28,746 bases of DNA from Bacilli bacterium (GTDB lineage Bacteria > Bacillota_I > Bacilli_A > RFN20 > CAG-826). This document shows positions 8,060 through 15,375 of the stretch, piece after piece. The notes beneath the pieces were generated by a model. That model did no database searches, had not been told where the DNA came from, and saw only the letters and a list, made by a program, of their open reading frames with translations. Positions within the stretch are counted from its first letter, which is position 1. Each line of letters starts with the position of its first letter. The stretch spans positions 1 through 28,746 of the forward strand of contig JAKSVY010000017.1 in assembly GCA_024413875.1 (NCBI GenBank), given 5' to 3'. The position numbers and the translations under genes were made by a program.

Positions 8060-8206
8060 CTAATCGTCAATGCCCCACTCATCTTCTTCAATGAGTAAGT
8101 CACTATCAGGGTCACCCCATCCATATGTGGAAGTAGAGATAACATCTTCGCTGTCTAATTTAATTAATTCAAATACAGGACTATTGAAGTATAATTTCTT
8201 TTTCAT
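8060..8206 (-). CDS. 48-aa acidic peptide, candidate RiPP precursor
   Basis: This short gene has a very strong ribosome binding site (AAGGAGGT, 7 bases before ATG) and begins 12 bases after the stop of the surface protein gene. The product starts MKKKLYFNSPVFELIKLD, then SEDVISTSTYGWG, and ends EEDEWGIDD. The N-terminal F-x-x-P-x-F (7-12) resembles the aromatic-x-x-Pro-x-Leu element by which lasso-type leaders bind their RRE. The ED-V-I-S-T-S segment (20-26) is a plausible leader/core junction. The C-terminal part is very acidic and has two Trp-Gly motifs (W30-G31-D32 and W44-G45-I46-D47) and no Cys. A terminator follows at once. The gene is certain from its signals; its role as substrate of the genes at 3563..7720 is inferred. 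Confidence 0.8.
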   Translation of the reverse strand: MKKKLYFNSPVFELIKLDSEDVISTSTYGWGDPDSDLLIEEDEWGIDD

Positions 8207-8218
8207 TTTGCTACCTCC

Positions 8219-10924
8219 TTATAATGTTGCCAAATCTTCTAAACCTGGAACATTAAACCCAAGTAAGAAATAAGCTTCTGCTAAAGATTGAACTGAATAT
8301 TCTTCTGCACTTGTTAAGTATAACTTAACGTTTGATGCGGTTTTAACATAAGCTTTAGCGGTAAATGTAATATCAGTTAATAATTCAATATTATCAAGGA
8401 ATTCGTCTGAATAGATGCTATGGGTATTATCAGTTAAGAACTTAATTGTTGCCCACCAAGAATAATAATCACCTGTAGCAGTAACATTAGCTTTATTATC
8501 AGTTCTTAACGCACTCATATCAGTAGTATAATTGCTGATTTGTTTCTTATATGTTTTTGTTGTAGAGGAATAACTAACATAATTATTTTTTAAAACTTCA
8601 ACACCAATTTCAATTACTTCATCAATTTCATTAATTTCATCGATTAAAGTTTTTTCAATAACAGCACCCATGCTTACATGGATATTGCTAAAAATCATAT
8701 CGTCATCTTCAAGTGCTTGATAATCATATGACATTTTTAATCTAGTTTTTGATTCTTCGACTTGAGTTTTATATGGGTTTAAGATTTCATCCATTGATTG
8801 TTTAGCCATAAATTTAATGCTTTCAACCATGAATCTAGCCCCAGAATTACAAGATAATGTAAATTCACGAACTGCAGTGCTAAAGTTAAAAGTCAAATTC
8901 TCAAACGAATTATATCCAACATTCAAAGCTGCTTCTGTAGTATTAGAAACTTTAACATCGCAAGCTGAATTTGACCAAGATTTAGCAGAAATAACAATTC
9001 TTGAGATATTTTCATTTAAAGTAAATTCAATTGAACCAGCAGCACTGCTTGAACCAAATCTAATCAAGTCTTTTCTACCTTCAGTCAAGCCACCATTATT
9101 AGCAGCAACACCTACATAAACTTTTCCACTTGATGTGGCAGAAGTTATAATATTTCTTCCGGAAGTCAATACAAAATCATTTGCATCAGTATATTCATCA
9201 CCATTATTTTTAGCGGTAGTGACAGTGTAATATGCTATTTCTTGATAATTAAAAGGATTCTTTTTTACAGTAACATCATAAGTTTCAGTAGCGTTAAATC
9301 CCTCAAAAGTAGCAGTTACCGTAACAGAAGTGACTCCAACAGAAGGAACTAAAGGATCAGTAACAACAGAAACTCTAGAATCATTTATATCTAATGTGAG
9401 ATTGGAACCAAAATTATAACTAACTTCTAAATTTAAGCCACTTAAATCCCATGAAGAATCTTCATTAGTATATGAATTCTTGGTAAGACTACCAGTTAAC
9501 TGAACGCCAGTAACTTCTCTGCTTGCTAATCCATTAATAGAGATTTCTTTAGTCGCGCTCTTCTCACCAAAGAAAGAACTGTTCATAGCAGTATTTGTAT
9601 AAGAGATGCTAATCACATTGTTTGCATTAGAAAGAACAGCACTTTCACCATTATTAATCTTATAATCAGTAATTGTTTTTTGATCGTGCTTGTATTTTGC
9701 AACAACTGTTAAATCTTCTTTAGTAAGAACTTCACCAATTTGAGTAAAAGATTTGTTTACAGTAACTTGTAAATCAACAACAGGATTATATAATTCAGAG
9801 TTTTTAAACTCATAAGTTGTATTATATTTGATAATATTTGCTGCAGTTGCAGAAGCAATAATTTCTTCTCCAACTGTAAATCGAGGGACAAAAGGGAATT
9901 TATCAAGATAAAGTTCTAAGTCATTTTCTTGATTATCCAAACTATCACAAATGTAATAAGAATTTTTTGTGTTATCATTATTGAAATATTTTAAAAATAC
10001 ACCTTTAACATAATATCTCTTAGATGTTTCTTGTAAATTGTTATCAATAAGTGTTCTAGCATCTGCAACAGTTAAAGGATCTTCAAGAGTTCCTGCATGC
10101 AACGAAGGCATTGCATTAACTCTTACTTCACAAGTTGCAGTAAAGTTACCTTCTTCAGTTGTAACAGTAATAGTCGCATTTCCTTCACTAACAGCGGTTA
10201 CTAACCCATTGTTAACAGTTGCAACACTAGGATTATTGGATGACCATGAAACATTTTTATTGGAAGCATTATTAGGAGAAACAGTAGCAATTAATGTTTC
10301 TGTTTTGCCTTCATATAAAGAAACTGATGATTTATTTAAAGAAACTCCGGTTGTAGAAACAGCAGTTGATTCATAATTATAGGAGATTTTACTAAGAGTT
10401 AATAAACCATTTGATGATCCAGCTGCGCAATCAAAAACCAAATCATATTTCAAATTTTCAGCTTTGTTTGTAATATTAAAAGTGTAATCGCCAGTAGCAA
10501 TTTTGCTACATTGAATTGAATTTGTAGGAGTTCCTGAATAATCTCCATTATAAGTTTTTAAATAAATACTATTAATTTTAGAAGAAGTGACTGCATCAAT
10601 TGTAATAACTACACTAGACACAACTTCTTCAATCGCAGAATTGGTTTTAATATGTGCTACTGAAGCATTATCCTTCCTTCCGCACTTAACATAATTCCAA
10701 GCATTGTTATTATTATTAAAATTTTCAAGATTTACAGTAAAACCATTATTTGTTGAAGAAAAAGTAGCAGTATAACTAGAGACATCTTTGCTATTATAGT
10801 TTGCTCCAAAAAGGCTGATATAAGAACCATCAGCTTTTGCTTTTAAAATGTCATGATTATATAAAGTTCCTACTCCTATTGCTGCAGTAGCAACAAATAA
10901 TGCTATTTTTTTGAATAATTTCAT
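8219..10924 (-). CDS. Large secreted surface protein with BIG2 and OB-fold-like domains
   Basis: The ATG at 10924 follows GGAGGG; an in-frame ATG nine codons upstream has no ribosome binding site. This gives 901 aa. Residues 1-31 are a signal peptide (MKLFKKIALFVATAAIGVGT, likely cut after AKA). Residues 40-185 form a beta-rich domain, 191-271 a BIG2 Ig-like domain (LNKSSVSLYEGKTETLIATV, then WSSNNPSVATV), and 278-383 a domain of the DUF6359/OB-fold type (GTLEDPLTVADAR, then YYVKGVF). More Ig-like sequence and a C-terminal region rich in alpha/beta pattern follow. There is no LPXTG, lipobox or C-terminal membrane anchor, so how it stays at the surface is unclear. It is co-transcribed with the 48-aa peptide. 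A binding or adhesion role is inferred from domains. Confidence 0.85.
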   Translation of the reverse strand: MKLFKKIALFVATAAIGVGTLYNHDILKAKADGSYISLFGANYNSKDVSSYTATFSSTNNGFTVNLENFNNNNNAWNYVKCGRKDNASVAHIKTNSAIEEVVSSVVITIDAVTSSKINSIYLKTYNGDYSGTPTNSIQCSKIATGDYTFNITNKAENLKYDLVFDCAAGSSNGLLTLSKISYNYESTAVSTTGVSLNKSSVSLYEGKTETLIATVSPNNASNKNVSWSSNNPSVATVNNGLVTAVSEGNATITVTTEEGNFTATCEVRVNAMPSLHAGTLEDPLTVADARTLIDNNLQETSKRYYVKGVFLKYFNNDNTKNSYYICDSLDNQENDLELYLDKFPFVPRFTVGEEIIASATAANIIKYNTTYEFKNSELYNPVVDLQVTVNKSFTQIGEVLTKEDLTVVAKYKHDQKTITDYKINNGESAVLSNANNVISISYTNTAMNSSFFGEKSATKEISINGLASREVTGVQLTGSLTKNSYTNEDSSWDLSGLNLEVSYNFGSNLTLDINDSRVSVVTDPLVPSVGVTSVTVTATFEGFNATETYDVTVKKNPFNYQEIAYYTVTTAKNNGDEYTDANDFVLTSGRNIITSATSSGKVYVGVAANNGGLTEGRKDLIRFGSSSAAGSIEFTLNENISRIVISAKSWSNSACDVKVSNTTEAALNVGYNSFENLTFNFSTAVREFTLSCNSGARFMVESIKFMAKQSMDEILNPYKTQVEESKTRLKMSYDYQALEDDDMIFSNIHVSMGAVIEKTLIDEINEIDEVIEIGVEVLKNNYVSYSSTTKTYKKQISNYTTDMSALRTDNKANVTATGDYYSWWATIKFLTDNTHSIYSDEFLDNIELLTDITFTAKAYVKTASNVKLYLTSAEEYSVQSLAEAYFLLGFNVPGLEDLATL

Positions 10925-10939
10925 AGGCTTCCCTCCAAG

Positions 10940-11059
10940 AAATAAAAACATGTAGCGGTCGCTACAAGTTCACAAAAAGAATCCATAAAGAAACTATTTA
11001 TGAAATGTAGTACGACTTTATTCGGAGTCGTGTAGAGACTTCTATTCCATTCAAATAGA
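10940..11059 (-). promoter_or_regulatory. Structured leader of the surface protein gene with attenuator-like hairpin
   Basis: Four inverted repeats stand in series on the minus strand: TCTATT/AATAGA (11041-11059), ACGACT/AGTCGT (11012-11031), CATAAA/TTTATG (10984-11002) and TGTAGCG/CGCTACA (10951-10966). The last is followed by TGTTTTTATTT (10950 to 10940), which makes it look like a terminator placed just before the GGAGGG ribosome binding site. CTACA also occurs twice upstream (in the ACTACA and CTCTACA segments), so its 5' arm TGTAG has alternative partners. This is the layout of an attenuator or riboswitch. I do not recognise a known class. No clear -35/-10 pair is visible upstream. Confidence 0.5.
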
Positions 11060-11134
11060 TTTATACACTTCTATTAAAAAAGATTTTACTAAAAAACTTA
11101 ACATAGTTAAATAGTAAAATTCATGTCCTTAATA

Positions 11135-11166
11135 ACAAAAAGAAAACATGGCTGTTTTGCCACGTT
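11135..11166 (-). terminator. Terminator after acpP
   Basis: On the minus strand AACGTGGC and GCCATGTT form an 8-bp stem (one G-U) with loop AAAACA, followed by TTCTTTTTG. The 5' arm overlaps the last bases of the acpP stop codon. Confidence 0.85.
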
Positions 11167-11389
11167 ATTTCATTTTAGATTCAATATATTTAATGACATC
11201 CCCTACAGTAATAAAGGTAGGAGCTTCAGAAAATTCAATATTGAACTCGTCTTCAATAGCCATAGCAAGCATCATGATACCAAGACTATCAAATCTTAAA
11301 TCTTCAATTAATTTTGTCTCTTCTGTAATACCTAAGGTATCAATTTCAGGCATCACATCCACAATTAGTTCTTTTAATTTATCTAACAT
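11165..11389 (-). CDS. acpP: Acyl carrier protein
   Basis: The 74-aa acidic protein has the hallmark DSLG motif, with Ser35 as the site for the 4'-phosphopantetheine arm, in the context IEDLRFDSLGIMMLAMAIED. It carries acyl chains in the cytosol and donates them to PlsX for phospholipid synthesis. It lies 12 bases after plsX with an AAAGGA site, so the two are one operon, closed by a terminator. The sequence after the motif (FSEAPTFITVGDVIKYIESK) is standard. Other fab genes and rnc, often nearby, are absent from this window. A dedicated carrier protein for a special pathway cannot be excluded, but the plsX pairing favours the housekeeping role. Confidence 0.93.
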   Translation of the reverse strand: MLDKLKELIVDVMPEIDTLGITEETKLIEDLRFDSLGIMMLAMAIEDEFNIEFSEAPTFITVGDVIKYIESKMK

Positions 11390-11401
11390 AATAAGTTTCC
11401 T

Positions 11402-12382
11402 TTAATTAAATTTACCTTCAAATAAGCTATCTCCAGCGTTGAAATTAAGTAACATACCAGTAGCGTTAATAACAGTTTCACTACTAGAATTTCCTCTAAT
11501 TTTTAATATAGGTTTTCTAATCCCAAGCACAATAGCTGCGCCTAATGTAGAAATATCATATTTACTCATTAAATATTTAGCAGCATCCATATATTCAGGT
11601 TTGTTATTTACTTTTGCATATTTAATAAGATCCATAATTAATAACTTGGCAGTACCTTCGGTATTTTTTAGTACTTGATTTCCTGCAAAGCCATCACAAA
11701 CAAGAACGTCACAATCTCCAGATAATGCTTTATTACCTTCAATATTTCCAACAAAATTAATAGATTCAACTTCTTTTAATAAAGGATGAGCTTCTTTTAC
11801 GAGTTTATTTCCTTTAGTTGGTTCTGCTCCATTAGATAATAAGCCAACTTTTGGTGAAGGAATTTTATATGTCTTTTTCATGAATTCACTACCAAGTTTT
11901 GCAAATTCCACTAATTGATAAGCAGTTACATCAATTGTTGCGCCAGTATCAACTACACAAGTGAAAGATCCTTTTGCATTAGGAAGACAAGCTGCCATAC
12001 AAGGTCTAGTTCTATCTTTAGTTAATAAAAATCTAGCACTTCCCATAATAATAGCGCCACTATTTCCAGCGGTAATTAAACCAATATATCTATTATCATC
12101 ATCAACCTTCTTAAGAGCCTTAACTAAACTTGAATTAGGTTTAGACATAATAGCAGTCATAGGATTTTCATAATTAGTAATACATTCTTCTGTATCCACT
12201 ATTTCAACTTTAGATGGATCTATTCTTAACTCTTTGATTTTAGACTCAATGAGAGTTTTTGGTCCTATAAGACAAATAGATAAATCCTTATGCGCATTTA
12301 AAGAAGCTAAAGCACCTAAAATAATGCTTTCCGCGCCTTCATCTGAGCCAAGAGTATCAATTACAATAATTTTATCAGTCAT
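11402..12382 (-). CDS. plsX: Phosphate acyltransferase PlsX
   Basis: PlsX converts acyl-ACP to acyl-phosphate, the donor for PlsY in phosphatidic acid synthesis at the membrane. Conserved segments are present though divergent: ITAGNSGAIIMGS (usually SAGNTGA), RPCMAACLP, DTGATIDVTA, PKVGLLSNGAEPTKGN, FVGNIEGN, DVLVCDGFAGNQVLKNTEG and LGAAIVLGIRKPILKIRG. The N-terminus reads VIDTLGSDEG where most PlsX have VDAMGGD. The start at 12382 (MTDKIIVIDTLGSD) gives 326 aa, normal for the family; the frame stays open upstream for 28 codons, but these lie in the AT-rich promoter region, and AAGG precedes the chosen ATG. Confidence 0.92.
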   Translation of the reverse strand: MTDKIIVIDTLGSDEGAESIILGALASLNAHKDLSICLIGPKTLIESKIKELRIDPSKVEIVDTEECITNYENPMTAIMSKPNSSLVKALKKVDDDNRYIGLITAGNSGAIIMGSARFLLTKDRTRPCMAACLPNAKGSFTCVVDTGATIDVTAYQLVEFAKLGSEFMKKTYKIPSPKVGLLSNGAEPTKGNKLVKEAHPLLKEVESINFVGNIEGNKALSGDCDVLVCDGFAGNQVLKNTEGTAKLLIMDLIKYAKVNNKPEYMDAAKYLMSKYDISTLGAAIVLGIRKPILKIRGNSSSETVINATGMLLNFNAGDSLFEGKFN

Positions 12383-12419
12383 ATGCTTTAGCCTTAATAC
12401 AACACATTTTAACATATAT

Positions 12420-12425
12420 ATTATA
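12420..12425 (-). promoter_or_regulatory. Possible -10 element for plsX
   Basis: A perfect TATAAT on the minus strand lies about 38 bases before the plsX start and just downstream of the terminator at 12441..12469. No convincing -35 is seen; the expected position falls in the terminator's T run. Confidence 0.35.
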
Positions 12426-12440
12426 TATAAATAAGGATAT

Positions 12441-12469
12441 AAAAAAAGATGGACCGCAAAGTCCATCTT
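12441..12469 (-). terminator. Terminator of the GH3 operon
   Basis: On the minus strand AAGATGGAC and GTCCATCTT form a perfect 9-bp stem with loop TTTGCG, followed by a run of T residues. It lies 16 bases after the stop of the GH3 gene and isolates it from plsX. Confidence 0.93.
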
Positions 12470-12485
12470 CTTTAATTGAAATTTA

Positions 12486-15371
12486 TTATGCTACGTTCTC
12501 TTCTTGTTTCTTTTTAGGAAGAAGTGCAGTAGCAATAGCAGCACCACCCCAGATAACTAAAGCGACACTAACACCAATTGTACTTGCTGTAAGAACAACT
12601 TGCCATCCAGCTGGTTTATAACCAACAATCTTATAGACCATTGCGTTAGAGTTACCTACAGAATATAACAAGTGGTGAGAAGCTTGTCTTAATAATGAGA
12701 CATCTTTAGCACTCTTAACATCAATGTATGGTGTATTGTATTTACCACTTGTTTGTAAATAAACTTGATCATCACCAGCAAGGTTAAGGTCACCACCAGC
12801 ATAAAGCATTTGTTTAGAATCCATATATTTACCTGTATGGAAGTCACAAATGACTGAGCCTTGGAAGCCCCATTCTTTTCTAAGAATAGTTGTAACTAAG
12901 CGATAGCTACCACCAGCCCATTCAGTACCAATACGGTTGAAGGAAGTCATTAAACCACGTGATTTACCTTCTTTAACAGCCATTTCAAATGGTCTGAAGT
13001 ATAATTCACGCATTGCTTGTTCATCAACCCAAGTAGCAATACCATTTGCAGATCTGTGAGTTTCTTGATCGTTAATTGCAAAGTGCTTAACATTAGCGTA
13101 AACGCCTCTTTCTTGAACGCCTTTAATTACTGTTGCAGCAAATCTACCATTGAGGAATGGATCTTCTGAATAATATTCAGTATTACGTCCAGAGAATGGA
13201 GAACGGTGTAAGTTAACACCAGGTGCATACCAACCAGGGTAAGAAAGACCATTACCTTTTTCGTTACCAATGATAGATTCATCACCAATAGCGTGAGCTT
13301 GATCAGTTGCTAAGTCTAAGTTATATGTTTGAGCAACTAAACATTCAGAACAATAATAACAGCAATCGTAAACCGCAGGGTTACCTAAGAATGCAACCAT
13401 ACCTGTAGGACCATCAACAGAAGTTGTTGCTGGAATACCTAAACGTTGAATTCCAGCGGTTGAATAACAACCTTTATTAAATAAATCCAACATTTCTTTG
13501 ACTTTTAATTGATTTAAGAAAGTGTCCCAAAGTGGATCATTATAATCTTTTCCGTATAAGTCAAATAATTGAACATTTGAATCAACATTAGTTTTTGGCA
13601 TTACTGTGTATTCATCTGTGTTTGTAGTTTCCATAGATTTTAATTTTGCCATGAAAGCAATGTTAATTGTTCTTTCTTCATCTGTAATAGTATGTGGGAA
13701 AGTACCTGCAAAATCTTTTCTTGATAAGCTTTCTTTCATATTATTTGTAACATCGTCAAATAATGGTTCAACTTTAGTATTAGTGACAGGATCGTTTTCA
13801 ATGACTGCTGTTGTTGCTAAAGTTTTTTGGAAAGAATCAAAATCGTGATGAGCATCAGTACCCGCAAAGAATGTGTAAGTACCTGCATCTAATTCATAAG
13901 TTTTCTTGCCATTATTATTCTTGTCATGAGAGTCAAAGCTTGCAAAATAGTAAGGATCGACTTCAATTTCAAGAGGTGTAGTAGTTTTAGCACCTGGAGC
14001 TAAAAGTGGAGTTTTTGCAAAACCAACAAGAGTCTTGTATGGTTTTTCAATTCCGTTTTCGATGTATGGAGTATTTACATAAAGTTGAACGACTTGTTTA
14101 CCAGCGACAGTGCCTGTATTTGTAACGTCAATCTTAACTGTAAATTTTTCATTAGCAGATAAAGCAGTAGCTAATTCAGATTTATTAACAATGGATTGTG
14201 AGAAAGTTGTATAACTTAAGCCATATCCAAAAGGATAAATAACATTTTTGTTATACCATTCTTCACCTTCAAGATGACCTCTTGTTTCGTAATATCTATA
14301 GCCTAAATAGATATTTTCTTCATAGTCAACTGTGTAGTAAGCAACTTTGCTACCTTTTAATATGTAAGCATCGCCATCTTTTTCAAAGTTACCACCAAAG
14401 TTTTGCCATGTAGGGTCATTTTTATAATTTGTGTAGACTGTGTCAACAGTATGTCCTGATGGGTTGACTGCACCACTAAGGATTTTGCCAAGAGCCATAA
14501 TACCATTACCACCTGGGCTACCAATATTGATACATGCATCAATTTTAGCATTGTATGCAGGATCTGTTGTAATTTTAAGGAAGCCACAATCAATGTAGTT
14601 AGAACCATTTAATAAAACAATAATGTGTTCAAATTTGTTTGAATCACAAATATGTTTTAATAATGCTCTTTCGTTATTATCTAATTCAAGATAGTGACGG
14701 TTTGGATCATCATCAGCTTTTCTTGGAAGATCCCAGTTTTCACCAGCTATACGAGAAAAAACAACTAAAGCTGCATCGCCATATTGATCATAAGATGAAG
14801 TAATATCATTTGTATATTTTTCAATTGGAGTTTCGCCAGTTTTTAATGTAGGAACACCACTATTTTCCATAGCAGGGTTAGCGCTACGTCCACTACCTGA
14901 TTTGCTATTATTATTGTAAAATTCTTCTAATTTAGGATTGTATGCGATTCCAGCAGCTCTTAAAGAATCATAAATTGTTTTTCTTGGAGCATTGCCGCCA
15001 GGAGCAGCAGAACCAGAGCCACCATAAACTAAGTTAGCAGCATTTTTACCAAAAACTGAAACTGAAGCATTTGCTTTTAAAGGAAGAGCATTGTTTTCAT
15101 TTTTTAATAAAACCATGCCTTCTTCGCAAATCTTTTCAACAGTAGCGTTACCATTGCTTAATGCTTCTTGCTTATTTTTAGCAACTTGATTTAAATGGAG
15201 ATCATTTTTTTCATCACTAACAATCGCTGTTTTAGGACCAAAAACTTGGTCTAATAAGTCACTATAGATGCCACCAGCAACAACATTAGCTGCGACTAAT
15301 ACACCAGCTAATACGAGAGTTGAAGCACCCCAGATAATGACTCTTTTTTTTAGTAAATTCTTAAAATTCAT
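12486..15371 (-). CDS. Circularly permuted GH3 glycosidase with membrane anchors at both ends
   Basis: This 961-aa enzyme is of the beta-glucosidase/xylosidase family GH3. Domains are in reversed order: the alpha/beta domain usually found at the C-terminus comes first (EEGMVLLKNENNALPL near 82-98), then a fibronectin-III-like domain (ITNTGTVAGK-type motif VTNTGTVAGKQVVQLYV), then the TIM barrel (SVDGPTG; NLHRSPFSGRNTEYYSEDPF; VKHFAINDQETHR). The nucleophile is probably Asp843 in GSVICDFHTG, where Ser-Asp-Trp is usual. Residues 11-33 and 923-951 are membrane segments with positive inner ends (KKR before the first, KKK after the last), so the catalytic part should sit outside. A CCxxCxxC cluster is at 670-677. 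It begins 4 bases after the upstream lipoprotein stop and is probably translationally coupled. Substrate is unknown. Confidence 0.92.
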   Translation of the reverse strand: MNFKNLLKKRVIIWGASTLVLAGVLVAANVVAGGIYSDLLDQVFGPKTAIVSDEKNDLHLNQVAKNKQEALSNGNATVEKICEEGMVLLKNENNALPLKANASVSVFGKNAANLVYGGSGSAAPGGNAPRKTIYDSLRAAGIAYNPKLEEFYNNNSKSGSGRSANPAMENSGVPTLKTGETPIEKYTNDITSSYDQYGDAALVVFSRIAGENWDLPRKADDDPNRHYLELDNNERALLKHICDSNKFEHIIVLLNGSNYIDCGFLKITTDPAYNAKIDACINIGSPGGNGIMALGKILSGAVNPSGHTVDTVYTNYKNDPTWQNFGGNFEKDGDAYILKGSKVAYYTVDYEENIYLGYRYYETRGHLEGEEWYNKNVIYPFGYGLSYTTFSQSIVNKSELATALSANEKFTVKIDVTNTGTVAGKQVVQLYVNTPYIENGIEKPYKTLVGFAKTPLLAPGAKTTTPLEIEVDPYYFASFDSHDKNNNGKKTYELDAGTYTFFAGTDAHHDFDSFQKTLATTAVIENDPVTNTKVEPLFDDVTNNMKESLSRKDFAGTFPHTITDEERTINIAFMAKLKSMETTNTDEYTVMPKTNVDSNVQLFDLYGKDYNDPLWDTFLNQLKVKEMLDLFNKGCYSTAGIQRLGIPATTSVDGPTGMVAFLGNPAVYDCCYYCSECLVAQTYNLDLATDQAHAIGDESIIGNEKGNGLSYPGWYAPGVNLHRSPFSGRNTEYYSEDPFLNGRFAATVIKGVQERGVYANVKHFAINDQETHRSANGIATWVDEQAMRELYFRPFEMAVKEGKSRGLMTSFNRIGTEWAGGSYRLVTTILRKEWGFQGSVICDFHTGKYMDSKQMLYAGGDLNLAGDDQVYLQTSGKYNTPYIDVKSAKDVSLLRQASHHLLYSVGNSNAMVYKIVGYKPAGWQVVLTASTIGVSVALVIWGGAAIATALLPKKKQEENVA

Positions 15372-15375
15372 AAAA

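Noticed and set aside
11045..11105. Short minus-strand ORF of about 17 codons in the leader of the surface protein gene (possible leader peptide)
   Set aside because: No ribosome binding site and no codon run that suggests a sensed amino acid.
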